Source: an uncultured Aquimarina sp. (GTDB taxonomy: Bacteria; Bacteroidota; Bacteroidia; Flavobacteriales; Flavobacteriaceae). Taken from it: DNA of 64,000 bases. A program made the translations under genes and the position numbers. Numbering within the stretch: the stretch's first letter is position 1; each line of letters opens with the position of its first letter. The notes under the pieces are model-generated. The model was not told the origin of the DNA and did not search any database. It was given only the letters and a program-made list of their open reading frames with translations. Shown one piece after another: positions 18,070 through 26,865 of this stretch. The stretch lies in contig CANNFM010000003.1 of the NCBI GenBank assembly GCA_947503835.1, positions 62,001-126,000 on the forward strand, in the 5' to 3' direction.

Positions 18070-18335
18070 GTATAATGATTAAAAAAATGCAAATATAGGA
18101 TTTATTATTCAGTAACTTAACATTTAATTTTGATAAATACCATGAAATGAAAAGTTAAATCAATGCTGTTTTTTTGTTTAATAAGTTGTTGATTATTAAA
18201 TTTTTATAATCAAAATTTTAAATTTTGACTTTTTTATTTTTAAATTAATTAAAGCAAAACAATCGGACTAAAAGGTGTAGTCAAGAACTTGTTAAAATAA
18301 GTTGATTTATGATGCGATTTTTTGAAAACGCATTA

Positions 18336-18794
18336 TTACTTATAGTCTTTTTTTATTCTATCCAGAGTTCTTTTATTATCTCTGTCTTTTATAGTTTCTC
18401 GTTTATCATACATCTTTTTACCTTTAGCCAGTACTATGTCTAATTTGGCTAACCCACGATCACTAATAAACAATCGGGTAGGTATGATGGTGAGCCCGCT
18501 GTTTTTTACTTCTTTTTCAAGTTTTTTTAGTTCTTTTTTATTGAGAAGTAGTTTTCGTTCACTTTTGGGGTTGTGATTAAAATATGTAGCATGAGAATAC
18601 TCTTCTATATGCATATTGATAACAAAAAGTTCACCATTATTGAATTCACAAAAACTTTCGGCAATATTGGCTTTTCCTGCACGAATTGCTTTTATCTCGG
18701 TACCAGCAAGTTTTATTCCTGCAGTGTATTTGTCAAGAAATTCATATTCAAATTTAGCCTTTCGGTTAAGTATGTTGATTTTATTTTGATTCAT
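18336..18794 (-). CDS. smpB: SsrA-binding protein SmpB
   Basis: 152 residues. It binds tmRNA and delivers it to stalled ribosomes in trans-translation. Typical blocks are present: NRKAKFEYEFLDKYTAGIKL, GTEIKAIRAGKANIAESFCE, RKLLLNKKELKKLEKEV, IIPTRLFISDRGLAKLDI and the basic C-terminal tail GKKMYDKRETIKDRDNKR with the residues that enter the decoding centre. Full length. No tmRNA gene is visible in the window. Confidence 0.97.
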   Translation of the reverse strand: MNQNKINILNRKAKFEYEFLDKYTAGIKLAGTEIKAIRAGKANIAESFCEFNNGELFVINMHIEEYSHATYFNHNPKSERKLLLNKKELKKLEKEVKNSGLTIIPTRLFISDRGLAKLDIVLAKGKKMYDKRETIKDRDNKRTLDRIKKDYK

Positions 18795-18833
18795 GTGTTT
18801 GTATTCGAGAACTTTTGTAAATGCCTACAAAAA

Positions 18834-18863
18834 TACAAAGCTTTCCCGAAAGAAAGCTTTGTA
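18834..18863 (-). terminator. Intrinsic terminator of the DUF3887-like gene
   Basis: A 12-bp stem (TACAAAGCTTTC with its complement) and a 6-nt loop. On the minus strand it is followed by a T-rich run (TTTTTG). It lies 21 bp after the stop at 18,884, between this gene and smpB. Confidence 0.88.
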
Positions 18864-18883
18864 TTATAATATTTAAAAAGTGT

Positions 18884-19240
18884 CTAAGGTTCCTGAAACT
18901 GAATTGTAGAGATTTTCCCCTCTTCATTAAGTTGTAATTCCATAACCAGGCTTATTTTGTCAAATTCTGCTTTATAACTATTTACATTTTCACTTGTTTC
19001 AATAAAAGTGAGAGATTTTAATTTTCCAAATTGTTCATAACACCCATTAACAAATCGTGTAACCCCTTCTTTGTTCATGGCTTCCTGCATTTCTGAAGTA
19101 TACATGTCGTAAATTGCATCTACATTTTGGGCGTTAAAGTTTTCCTGAAATGCTAAAGTGATTTTCTCATACATAGCACTATTTTGTGCTAAGACTGATG
19201 ATGTTGAAAAACAGATTAATAGTAAAAATAGAGTTCTCAT
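18884..19240 (-). CDS. Small secreted DUF3887-like protein
   Basis: 118 residues from the ATG at 19,240, where a clear signal peptide starts (MRTLFLLLICFSTSSVLAQN); an upstream in-frame ATG at 19,273 is less likely. The mature part, FNAQNVDAIYDMYTSEMQEA then YEQFGKLKSLTFIE, fits the DUF3887 fold, an NTF2-like cone found in secreted proteins. No catalytic residues can be pointed out. Probably periplasmic. Function unknown. Confidence 0.75.
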   Translation of the reverse strand: MRTLFLLLICFSTSSVLAQNSAMYEKITLAFQENFNAQNVDAIYDMYTSEMQEAMNKEGVTRFVNGCYEQFGKLKSLTFIETSENVNSYKAEFDKISLVMELQLNEEGKISTIQFQEP

Positions 19241-19461
19241 AGCAGTCTTGTTTATTGGATTTAGGATATGCAAAATAATTATCTTTTTTGAAATTTTAAA
19301 AAAAAGTTAACAATAAAAACAAGTAAAGGGTTTAGATAAATTATTGTTGCGTAGGGTATTACTGGTAATCACTTTCAAATGCTGTGTTGTTTATAGATTA
19401 TAGTTTTCTAGTTTAACAAAATTGTTACATTTTTTAAAGGGATAAAAGTTACTTTAGTTTT

Positions 19462-20214
19462 ATGCAGCGATATTCATTTTTAATACTACTATTGATTTTT
19501 TGCTCTTTTGCAGTAATGGGTATCCAGTTTTCTGGACAAGAAATTGTAGACAAGACTATAGAGGCTGCCGGAGGAGCAAGGTATAACAATGCGATCATAC
19601 ATTTTACATTTAGAGGAAAACGGTACCGAAGTAAACGAAATGAGGGTGTGTACGAATTGGAAAGAACGGTAGATAGCCCTAAAGGTTTAATTCGTGATAT
19701 AGTAAGTAATTATGGGCTTAAACGTACTATAGAAAATTGCCCTGTACATGTTGTAGATTCATTAATTACAAAAATTAGTGATGGGGTAAATTCAGTTCAT
19801 TATTTTGCAAGTTTACCATATGGTCTTAATGCTCCTGCGGTACATAAGGAATTGATTGGCGACGTTGTGATAAAAGGGCAAGGATATTATAAAATTAAAG
19901 TGTCTTTTGATAAAGAGGGTGGGGGGACTGATTTTGAAGACGAGTTTTTATATTGGATTCATAAAGAAAATTTCACCATAGATTATCTTGCGTATAAGTA
20001 TGCAGTCAATGGTGGCGGAATCCGATTTAGAGAGGCGTACAACCCCAGAATGATTAATGGAATCCGTTTTGTGGATTATAATAACTATAAAACCTCTGAC
20101 CTAAGCACTCCATTACCGACTTTAGATAAATTACTCGAGGAGAAAAAATTAAAATTACTATCAAAAATTGAACTCGAAGATGTGTACGTCTATATTGAGA
20201 GAGATTGCTGCTAG
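19462..20214 (+). CDS. Secreted DUF6503-like protein
   Basis: 250 residues with an N-terminal signal peptide (LILLLIFCSFAVMGIQFSGQ). After cleavage it has EIVDKTIEAAGGARYNNAII, the opening typical of the DUF6503 family of Bacteroidetes, related in shape to outer-membrane lipoprotein-sorting or LolA-type folds. Later blocks include GQGYYKIKVSF and FTIDYLAYKYAVNGGGIRFR. A periplasmic location is expected; function unknown. Its 3' end overlaps the convergent histidine-phosphatase gene by four bases. Upstream TACTTTAG is a near match to the Bacteroidetes -7 box. Confidence 0.75.
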   Translation: MQRYSFLILLLIFCSFAVMGIQFSGQEIVDKTIEAAGGARYNNAIIHFTFRGKRYRSKRNEGVYELERTVDSPKGLIRDIVSNYGLKRTIENCPVHVVDSLITKISDGVNSVHYFASLPYGLNAPAVHKELIGDVVIKGQGYYKIKVSFDKEGGGTDFEDEFLYWIHKENFTIDYLAYKYAVNGGGIRFREAYNPRMINGIRFVDYNNYKTSDLSTPLPTLDKLLEEKKLKLLSKIELEDVYVYIERDCC

Positions 20215-20720
20215 TTGATATGTAGTACCATATCGGTTACTATGTTACCAGTAACTTTAATGATATATAGTGTGCTATAGTTTTTTTCGTCTAAAGAGGA
20301 ATACTTTTCTTTGCCAATAATTTTATTTACAAATGAAGGAGTAGTATTACTATGGCCTACAACTACAGAGGTTTTTCCCTTTGTTTTTTGTTGAAAATCG
20401 GAATCATTTAACTTTCTGGGATCATATAATGATACCTCTATTCCTTGACTTTTTGCTATAGGTTCTGCAGTTTGTAAGGTTCTATCATAGTTCGTAGAAA
20501 ATACAAGATCTACTTTTGTTTCTGTTAAGGATTTTGCCCATTCTTGAGCTCGTGTTTTACCTTCTTCTGTGAGTGTAGGGTTTTTATTGCTAGGGTCACT
20601 AAGGTCTTTTTCTGCGTGTCTTATAAAGAAGTATGTAGTGGTTATTTGTTCTTCTGATGGAGCTTGAGCACAACTTGCTAGTGTAAAAATAAAGATGAAT
20701 AAAATGTAAAGCTTTTTCAT
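20211..20720 (-). CDS. Histidine phosphatase family lipoprotein (SixA-like)
   Basis: 169 residues. The signal peptide ends in a lipobox (IFTLASCAQAP), so a membrane-anchored lipoprotein is expected. The catalytic phospho-His is in TTYFFIRHAEKDLSDPS. Further family residues are in VDLVFSTNYDRTLQTAEPIA and VVVGHSNTTPSFVNKII, the second His. It belongs to the short-form phosphoglycerate-mutase-like superfamily; the substrate may be a phosphoprotein or small phosphate ester outside the cytoplasm. Alone in its unit. Confidence 0.88.
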   Translation of the reverse strand: MKKLYILFIFIFTLASCAQAPSEEQITTTYFFIRHAEKDLSDPSNKNPTLTEEGKTRAQEWAKSLTETKVDLVFSTNYDRTLQTAEPIAKSQGIEVSLYDPRKLNDSDFQQKTKGKTSVVVGHSNTTPSFVNKIIGKEKYSSLDEKNYSTLYIIKVTGNIVTDMVLHIN

Positions 20721-20788
20721 GGTAAGGGTAGGATAGGTTTTGAATGTAGTTGTTAATTAAGAGTAAATATACTTAGATTAAAGTTATT

Positions 20789-20914
20789 CTATTCTAACAT
20801 GCCCATTTGCCATATCACAACAATCATAGACAGAATAGCTATGATAAAAAACCCTATATAAATATAAGAGCTTTTCTTTTTGTGTGAAGAGCCTAAGTCG
20901 CCAGAAGATTTCAT
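20789..20914 (-). CDS. 41-residue single-span membrane protein
   Basis: On the minus strand an ATG at 20,914 opens a 41-codon frame ending in TAG at 20,789. The product starts MKSSGDLGSSHKKKSSYIYI and continues with a hydrophobic stretch GFFIIAILSMIVVIW, then QMGMLE. The polar, basic N-terminus before one membrane helix suggests a type II small membrane protein. It lies between the phosphatase and thioesterase genes on the same strand. The family is unknown to me. Support: good reading frame, clear membrane helix and position in an otherwise empty gap. Confidence 0.6.
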   Translation of the reverse strand: MKSSGDLGSSHKKKSSYIYIGFFIIAILSMIVVIWQMGMLE

Positions 20915-20970
20915 AATGGCATGGTTTTAAGTGATTGTCGTTTTTATAAGACTTTTAAAAAAAGTAAATG

Positions 20971-21453
20971 TTACACTTTTTGAGGTTTTATTTGCATAAT
21001 TCTTTCTTCAAAATTTTTTGCCCCTACTTGTAGTGTTATATTTTGAAATAACTCCATAAGTTTTTCATCATGATTCCATCGCTTTTGTTGTAACAAATTA
21101 AAATGCACAAAAGTACTCCACATCACTGCTTTAAGTTCTGTCTTATTGTGGTTCCACATCCTGATTTCTACATGTAGCTGATTCTCTGTGCAGTGTATTA
21201 ATTGAGAATCAATAATCACGTCCTCCATTAATAATGCAGGCTTTAAATAAGCGATTTGATTAGTGCCTACTACCCAACTAATACCTTTGGTTTTTGCAAG
21301 GTCAAAAATATCAAGACTGTAGTGTTTCTCGATTTGATCTTCTCTGGCATTGATCATGTAATTGATGTATGCCGCATTGTTGAGGTGGTTAAAAGGGTCG
21401 CAATCCTGAAACCTTATTTTTGCTTTGCTTTCTAATATTTTTGGTAATTCCAT
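20971..21453 (-). CDS. Acyl-CoA thioesterase, hotdog (4HBT) family
   Basis: 160 residues. It starts MELPKILESKAKIRFQDCDP and continues FNHLNNAAYINYMINAREDQ. The DCDPFNHLNNAAY segment is the catalytic-Asp motif of the 4-hydroxybenzoyl-CoA thioesterase type. It cleaves acyl-CoA thioesters; chain length is unknown. A perfect 18-bp dyad 15 bp upstream of the start matches the operator in front of the adjacent TetR gene, so it is probably repressed by that TetR protein, which may sense an acyl-CoA or a toxic compound. Confidence 0.88.
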   Translation of the reverse strand: MELPKILESKAKIRFQDCDPFNHLNNAAYINYMINAREDQIEKHYSLDIFDLAKTKGISWVVGTNQIAYLKPALLMEDVIIDSQLIHCTENQLHVEIRMWNHNKTELKAVMWSTFVHFNLLQQKRWNHDEKLMELFQNITLQVGAKNFEERIMQIKPQKV

Positions 21454-21467
21454 ATTTAATTTTAATT

Positions 21468-21485
21468 ATATACCAATTGGTATAT
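21468..21485. promoter_or_regulatory. TetR-type operator in front of the thioesterase gene
   Basis: ATATACCAATTGGTATAT, a perfect 18-bp palindrome directly upstream of the thioesterase start. The half-site ATATACCA recurs in the operator at 22,131-22,148 upstream of the TetR gene. Confidence 0.85.
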
Positions 21486-21500
21486 TTTGATTCAAAAAAA

Positions 21501-22097
21501 TCATTTTTTAAGTTCTTTGTGGATCATAACATCCAATTGATCCATGGTTTCTAATAGATAGCTATTGTCTTCTATAGTGTGTGTCATAAAAATTGCTCCG
21601 ATAATCATAGTGTATAATCGTTTTGCGTACAATACGGTGTCTATTTGTGGATGTATTTCTCCTTTTAGTTTACCAGCTTCAATGATTTTAGCAACATTGC
21701 TCTGTATCTTATTTATGGTATATTTTACATGTTGAAATAAAGAAGGGTTTTGATGCTTGGCATCTACTCCCATATTAAGAACAGGACAGCCTCCAAGTTC
21801 TTGACTATAGTTGTAGTAATTTCTATAAAAATCGGTAATCAGAAATAATTTTTCTAAAGGTGATTCACTTAAAGATTGGTGATCTGTAATACGACGTAGC
21901 ATGTTTTTAACGGTCGTGTTAAACGCCGCAATAGCCAATTCTTCTTTATTTTTAAAATTTCCATAGATTGCACCTTTGGTAAGTCCAGTAGCTTTAGTTA
22001 TATCACTAAGGCTTGTGGCTGCGTACCCATTTTTATTGAAAATAGGAGCAACGATATGAATTATAAACTCTGTGGTCTGTTCGGCTTTTGTAAGCAT
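21501..22097 (-). CDS. TetR/AcrR family transcriptional regulator
   Basis: 198 residues. The N-terminal HTH reads FNKNGYAATSLSDITKATGL then TKGAIYGNFKNKEELAIAAF, the classical TetR DNA-binding signature. The C-terminal domain has the length of the TetR_C group that binds small ligands. Two matching operators are present: one 34 bp upstream of its own start (autoregulation) and one in front of the thioesterase gene. The ligand is not known; an acyl-CoA or xenobiotic is a guess from the target. Confidence 0.93.
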   Translation of the reverse strand: MLTKAEQTTEFIIHIVAPIFNKNGYAATSLSDITKATGLTKGAIYGNFKNKEELAIAAFNTTVKNMLRRITDHQSLSESPLEKLFLITDFYRNYYNYSQELGGCPVLNMGVDAKHQNPSLFQHVKYTINKIQSNVAKIIEAGKLKGEIHPQIDTVLYAKRLYTMIIGAIFMTHTIEDNSYLLETMDQLDVMIHKELKK

Positions 22098-22130
22098 TTT
22101 TAAAGTGAAATCTAATCAAAGATACTAAAA

Positions 22131-22148
22131 ATATACCATTTGGTATAT
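22131..22148. promoter_or_regulatory. Autoregulatory TetR operator
   Basis: ATATACCATTTGGTATAT, a palindrome with a single central mismatch, 34 bp upstream of the TetR start. Same half-sites as the operator at 21,468-21,485. Confidence 0.82.
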
Positions 22149-22156
22149 TTTTAGTA

Positions 22157-22194
22157 TAAAAAAACAGAAAACAATCTGTCAAAGTGCTTTCTGT
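22157..22194 (-). terminator. Intrinsic terminator of clpB
   Basis: On the minus strand, ACAGAAA and TTTCTGT arms (22,164-22,170 and 22,188-22,194) close a stem-loop and are followed by seven T residues. It lies about 30 bp after the clpB stop. Confidence 0.65.
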
Positions 22195-22224
22195 CTTTTG
22201 GTGCCTTTTAATTATATAGTTGAC

Positions 22225-24825
22225 TTACGGTACTAGATCAGCTTGATTTCTAAAGACTAAATTATCATCAAACTCATCAAGAAGGATTATATCCTCTGTT
22301 GAAACTTTACCAGCCAGAATCTCTTTAGATAACTTGTTTAATACTTCTTTTTGTATGGTACGTTTTACAGGTCTGGCTCCAAACTCTGGTTGAAAACCTC
22401 TCTTAGAAAGATAATCAATGGCTTCGCTAGTTGCTTCTAAAGTGATGTTTTGCTCTGTAAGCATGTTCGATACCTTTTTTAATTGAAGCTTTACAATTTC
22501 TGTAATATCGCCTTGCGTTAACGGATAGAACATAATGATATCATCAATTCTATTTAAAAACTCGGGGCGTACAGATTGCTTTAATAGGCCTAAAACATCA
22601 ATTTTAGCCGTTTCCATAGCTGTTTCCATATCTTTTATGGCCTCCAGTTTTTCTTGAATGATATGGCTTCCCATATTGCTGGTCATGATAATAATTGTGT
22701 TTCTAAAATCGGCTGTTCTCCCTTTATTATCAGTTAATCGCCCTTCATCTAATACTTGTAATAAGACATTAAAAGTATCTGGATGTGCTTTTTCTATTTC
22801 ATCTAATAAGACTACCGAATAGGGTTTTCTTCTTACGGCTTCTGTTAATTGCCCGCCTTCATCATATCCTACATATCCAGGAGGAGCTCCAACTAATCTA
22901 CTCACGGCATGCCGCTCTTGATATTCGCTCATGTCGATACGTGTCATAGCACTTTCGTCATCAAAGAGGTATTCGGCCAGTGCCTTGGCTAATTCTGTTT
23001 TACCTACACCGGTAGTGCCTAAGAACAAGAAAGACCCAATAGGTTTTTTCTGATCTTGTAATCCTGCTCGACTTCTACGTACCGCATCGCTAACTGCTTC
23101 TATGGCTTCTGTTTGGCCAACTACTCGTTTTCGGAGTTCTTTTTCAAGGACCAGAAGTTTTTCACGCTCACTTTGTAACATTTTGGTTACAGGTATTCCT
23201 GTCCATTTTGCAACAACCTCGGCAATATCATCATTAGTCACTTCTTCTTTGATTAGCGAAGAGGCGCTTTGTTGTTGGTCTAGTTGCTTTTGTAAGGAGT
23301 CTAGATTTTCTTGCGCTTCTTTTATTTTTCCGTAACGTATTTCGGCCACCTTGCCATAGTCCCCATTACGTTCTGCGCGTTCGGCTTCAAGTTTGTATTC
23401 TTCAATATTGGTTTTGGCATTTTGTATAGCATCTACGACTTCTTTTTCGCTTTGCCATTTAGTAAAAATTTCATTACGTTCTTCTTTGATGTTTGCAAGA
23501 TCTGCATTCAATGCTTTTAACTTGGTTTCATCATTTTCACGCTTTATAGCTTCAATCTCTATCTCAAGCTGCATTATCTTTCTATCTAATACATCGAGTT
23601 CTTCGGGTTTAGAATTGATTTCCATACGAAGTTTTGATGCAGCTTCATCCATTAAATCAATGGCTTTATCGGGTAAGAATCTATTGGTGATATATCGTTG
23701 CGATAATTCTACTGCAGCAATAATTGCTTCATCTTTGATCCGCACTTTATGATGTGTTTCGTATTTTTCTTTAATTCCGCGTAAGATAGAAATAGCACTT
23801 TCCGTATCCGGCTCATCTACGGTTATTTTCTGGAAACGTCTTTCGAGTGCTTTGTCTTTTTCAAAATACTTCTGATATTCATCTAATGTTGTTGCACCAA
23901 TAGCACGCAGTTCTCCACGGGCAAGAGCAGGTTTAAGGATATTTGCTGCATCCATAGCTCCCTGGCCTCCTCCGGCACCTACCAAAGTATGAATCTCATC
24001 AATAAAAAGTACAATATTTCCATCGCTGGAGATTACTTCTTTTACCACTGCTTTAAGTCGCTCTTCGAATTCTCCTTTGTATTTTGCTCCAGCAATCAAG
24101 GCTCCCATATCCAGGGAATAAATTTGTTTGTCTTTTAGATTATCAGGAATATCACCAGCGATAATGCGATGCGCCAGACCTTCGGCAATTGCAGTTTTAC
24201 CAACTCCAGGTTCACCTACCAGCATTGGATTGTTTTTCGTTCTACGAGACAGGATTTGGAGTATTCGGCGTATTTCTTCATCGCGACCAATCACCGGATC
24301 AAGCTTACCGCTCTCAGCAAGTTCATTGAGATTTTTAGCATATTTATTTAGGGCTTGATACGTTTCTTCGGCACTTTGAGAAGTGACACGCTCTCCTTTT
24401 CTAATTTCTTTTATGGCTTCTGTGAGATGTTTTTCGGTTACTCCCTGGTCTTTTAGAATTTGAGCGATTTTACTTTTAGATTTAAAAATGGCAATCACTA
24501 AATGTTCTATAGAAACATATTCATCGTTCATTTTTTTGGCAATAATACTAGCCTCATTTAACGATGTTCCTGCTTCTCTTGATAATTGTAATTCTCCGCC
24601 CGTAACTTTTGGAAAACTCTCTAAGGTGCTATCTAAAACTTGTTGTAAAAGAGTAAGATTTACGTTTAGTTTTTTAAGTAAAAAGGGAAGCACATTTTCA
24701 TCTACAGTAAAAATAGCTTTGAAAATATGCTCGTTTTCTATTTGCTGATGACCATATCCCTGTGCAAGCTGCTGTGCTTGCTGTATGGCTTCTTGTGATT
24801 TTATAGTGAAATTATTAAAATTCAT
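22225..24825 (-). CDS. clpB: ATP-dependent disaggregase ClpB
   Basis: 866 residues from the ATG at 24,825 (MNFNNFTIKSQEAIQQAQQL, the normal ClpB start). An in-frame ATG at 24,867 would add 14 residues that do not match the family. Order: Clp N-domain, first AAA+ module (Walker A GEPGVGKTAIAE, Walker B IVLFIDEIHTLVGAG), middle coiled coil (about 400-520), second AAA+ module (Walker A LGTTGVGKTELAKALAEYL, Walker B VVLLDEIEKAHPD) and the C-terminal domain. It works with DnaK to dissolve protein aggregates. Cytosolic. The intergenic region upstream contains TATATTTG on the minus strand, a possible -7 box. Confidence 0.97.
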   Translation of the reverse strand: MNFNNFTIKSQEAIQQAQQLAQGYGHQQIENEHIFKAIFTVDENVLPFLLKKLNVNLTLLQQVLDSTLESFPKVTGGELQLSREAGTSLNEASIIAKKMNDEYVSIEHLVIAIFKSKSKIAQILKDQGVTEKHLTEAIKEIRKGERVTSQSAEETYQALNKYAKNLNELAESGKLDPVIGRDEEIRRILQILSRRTKNNPMLVGEPGVGKTAIAEGLAHRIIAGDIPDNLKDKQIYSLDMGALIAGAKYKGEFEERLKAVVKEVISSDGNIVLFIDEIHTLVGAGGGQGAMDAANILKPALARGELRAIGATTLDEYQKYFEKDKALERRFQKITVDEPDTESAISILRGIKEKYETHHKVRIKDEAIIAAVELSQRYITNRFLPDKAIDLMDEAASKLRMEINSKPEELDVLDRKIMQLEIEIEAIKRENDETKLKALNADLANIKEERNEIFTKWQSEKEVVDAIQNAKTNIEEYKLEAERAERNGDYGKVAEIRYGKIKEAQENLDSLQKQLDQQQSASSLIKEEVTNDDIAEVVAKWTGIPVTKMLQSEREKLLVLEKELRKRVVGQTEAIEAVSDAVRRSRAGLQDQKKPIGSFLFLGTTGVGKTELAKALAEYLFDDESAMTRIDMSEYQERHAVSRLVGAPPGYVGYDEGGQLTEAVRRKPYSVVLLDEIEKAHPDTFNVLLQVLDEGRLTDNKGRTADFRNTIIIMTSNMGSHIIQEKLEAIKDMETAMETAKIDVLGLLKQSVRPEFLNRIDDIIMFYPLTQGDITEIVKLQLKKVSNMLTEQNITLEATSEAIDYLSKRGFQPEFGARPVKRTIQKEVLNKLSKEILAGKVSTEDIILLDEFDDNLVFRNQADLVP

Positions 24826-24994
24826 TTGTTTATATTTTGAGTTCGATTGAAGAAAATCAAATAACATTCCTATTTAAGAAACACGTCAAAATGTCTTGTT
24901 TTTAGCTGGTTTTGCTGACTTTTTGACTTACTGTAAAGTTACGGAAATCATAACGACAAATATATGATCACGGTCAATTTTAAAATCATTTGAC

Positions 24995-25002
24995 TATGTT
25001 TG
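24995..25002 (+). promoter_or_regulatory. -7 box upstream of ytxJ-like gene
   Basis: TATGTTTG matches the Bacteroidetes TAnnTTTG consensus and lies 26 bp before the start codon. No clear -33 element is seen. Confidence 0.4.
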
Positions 25003-25027
25003 TAACAAATAAATTAGTAAAAAAGAA

Positions 25028-25423
25028 ATGGGAATACTAGGTAAGTTATTTGGATCTAACGAAAAAGAATCTAAAGAAGAAAAACAACCATTACCATGGC
25101 AAGAGCTAACCTCTATTGATCAATTGAACAAGATAGAAAAAGCTTCAAAAACAAAAACTCAAGCGATTTTTAAGCATTCTACACGATGTGGTATTAGTAG
25201 AATGGTGATTCGCAATTTTGAAGGTAGTTTTGATCTTACAGAGAATCAAGTCGATTTGTATTACCTTGATTTGTTAAATTATAGAGATATTTCTTCTGAG
25301 GTAGCAGCCAGGTTTCAAGTATTTCATGAATCTCCACAATTTATTGTGATTCGTAACGGAGAAACAGTGCATCACTCTTCACATAGTGCGGTTACCCCCC
25401 AGGTGTTACATCAGTTTGTTTAG
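25028..25423 (+). CDS. ytxJ: Bacillithiol-system redox protein YtxJ
   Basis: 131 residues. The motif FKHSTRCGISRMVIRNFE carries the single Cys that defines YtxJ, a monothiol glutaredoxin-like protein thought to de-bacillithiolate proteins. A thioredoxin-like fold is expected, with YYLDLLNYRDISSEVAARF and the cis-Pro region HESPQFIVIRNGETV. Cytosolic. Found in Bacteroidetes and Firmicutes that make bacillithiol. Divergent from clpB, which fits stress-related genes; no shared regulator site was identified. Confidence 0.9.
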   Translation: MGILGKLFGSNEKESKEEKQPLPWQELTSIDQLNKIEKASKTKTQAIFKHSTRCGISRMVIRNFEGSFDLTENQVDLYYLDLLNYRDISSEVAARFQVFHESPQFIVIRNGETVHHSSHSAVTPQVLHQFV

Positions 25424-25473
25424 TCGTCAAATGTTACTAGAAGGTTCTATTTTTGAATATTGTAAAGAAGCGT

Positions 25474-26742
25474 TTATTTTAAAAATTTGACGTAGAGGTA
25501 AAATAAAGTAAAACCAATAAGAAATAGAATACCTAAATAACTAATCACTTTCATAATTGGTTTTGGAGTTGCATCTTTATGTATGTATTTTTTACTCACC
25601 AATTTAAAATTAGCAATCGCAACAAAAGGTGCAATTAAGAAAGATATTGTAGTGGCCAGATCAATTAGCCCTTTAAATTCTCCTTTGAAGAAAATAATAA
25701 TTGAAAATGAACCAATAGCCAAGATAGATAGTGAGCTATTATATATTAGCCGGGAATTTTTATTTTTAATAGTACCTGATGAAAATAATAGTTTTATAGT
25801 GCGTTCAAGTGCCCGTGAATAGCCATCAAAAACGCCTAAACTTGTTCCTAGCATAATGGAAAAAGAAGAAATAGCTATGATCAAATAGCTCCAATTTCCT
25901 ATAGTCTTAGTGTATAATTTAATAATCGTATCAGCAAACCCAACGCTATCTCTGGGTAATGTTTTTCCAGTTCCAAAAACAAGATATGCTCCAATTATCA
26001 AAAAACAAATGGCTAAAAAGGCCGATATCCAGTACCCTAGATTAAAATCGAATAATGTTTCTTTTAGTGTTGGGCGATATTTCGTGTACTTCATTTTTTC
26101 TACTGTCCACAAACTAATCCAAGTTGATAAATCTAAAGCCGTTGGCATCCATCCCATTAATGCAATTAAAAATAAAATTCCGGTGTCATCAAAAATATCG
26201 GGAGCAATAAAATCTTCCATTCGAGCTGCCTGACCATTAATCAAGGTTAGAATAAATACAGCTATAGTGGATAAAAATAATACTAGCCCAATAGTTTTGA
26301 TGATACTATCCAGAGCATTAAATTTTCCAAAGACTAGTACGCCAAAACACACCAAGAAAATTAGACTAGCTGGAAATAATTTCAATGAAGGCCAGAGTGC
26401 GGATAAACCGAAGAGGTTGTCCATAAAACCTGCCGTAACTAGTCCAACAGCAGCAGTAACAAAAAACATAGAAGATAGAGTTACTATAAAATAAATCCAT
26501 AATGGAAACTTCCCTAATTTCTTATAACCGTCAATAAGGGTTTCTCCAGTAGCATTGGCATATCTGGCGCCATATTCAAAAAAAGGAAACTTTAAAATAT
26601 TGGTAATTAATACAATAAATAGAAGTGCAAAGCCATAATTAGCCCCTGCACGAGTGCTTTGAACCAAATGAGAAACACCTATAGCAGTGCTTGCAAATAA
26701 AATACCGGGACCTAGGGCTTTTTTAACTTTATTCCAATTCAT
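25474..26742 (-). CDS. Nramp family divalent metal transporter
   Basis: 422 residues with about eleven membrane helices. It starts with the Nramp-type GPGILFASTAIGVSHLVQST; the canonical metal-binding DPGN of helix 1 is not seen and AIGVSH takes its place. The second unwound helix, corresponding to the MPH motif of Mn/Fe transporters, is represented by GWMPTALDLSTW rather than a clear MPH. This is therefore a divergent Nramp-like member, perhaps with a substrate other than Mn or Fe. It stands alone, with no metal-regulator site seen. Confidence 0.82.
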   Translation of the reverse strand: MNWNKVKKALGPGILFASTAIGVSHLVQSTRAGANYGFALLFIVLITNILKFPFFEYGARYANATGETLIDGYKKLGKFPLWIYFIVTLSSMFFVTAAVGLVTAGFMDNLFGLSALWPSLKLFPASLIFLVCFGVLVFGKFNALDSIIKTIGLVLFLSTIAVFILTLINGQAARMEDFIAPDIFDDTGILFLIALMGWMPTALDLSTWISLWTVEKMKYTKYRPTLKETLFDFNLGYWISAFLAICFLIIGAYLVFGTGKTLPRDSVGFADTIIKLYTKTIGNWSYLIIAISSFSIMLGTSLGVFDGYSRALERTIKLLFSSGTIKNKNSRLIYNSSLSILAIGSFSIIIFFKGEFKGLIDLATTISFLIAPFVAIANFKLVSKKYIHKDATPKPIMKVISYLGILFLIGFTLFYLYVKFLK

Positions 26743-26802
26743 TTATCAGTATTATATCTTAGTATAGAGCTATTCAATTTTAAAATTTAAAGGAGGTAAT
26801 TC

Positions 26803-26843
26803 ATCCAGAGCCTGATTAATTTCTTTTGGGTTAGGCTCTGGAT
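26803..26843. other. 11-bp perfect stem-loop after the TonB receptor gene
   Basis: ATCCAGAGCCT (26,803-26,813) pairs with AGGCTCTGGAT (26,833-26,843) across a 19-nt loop, 23 bp after the receptor stop. There is no T-tract on the minus side, so it is not a standard terminator; it may still protect the mRNA end. The same DNA also reads as a plausible peptide tail in the receptor frame (see findings). Confidence 0.55.
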
Positions 26844-26865
26844 AAAAGCTAAAAAAATAAAATGT

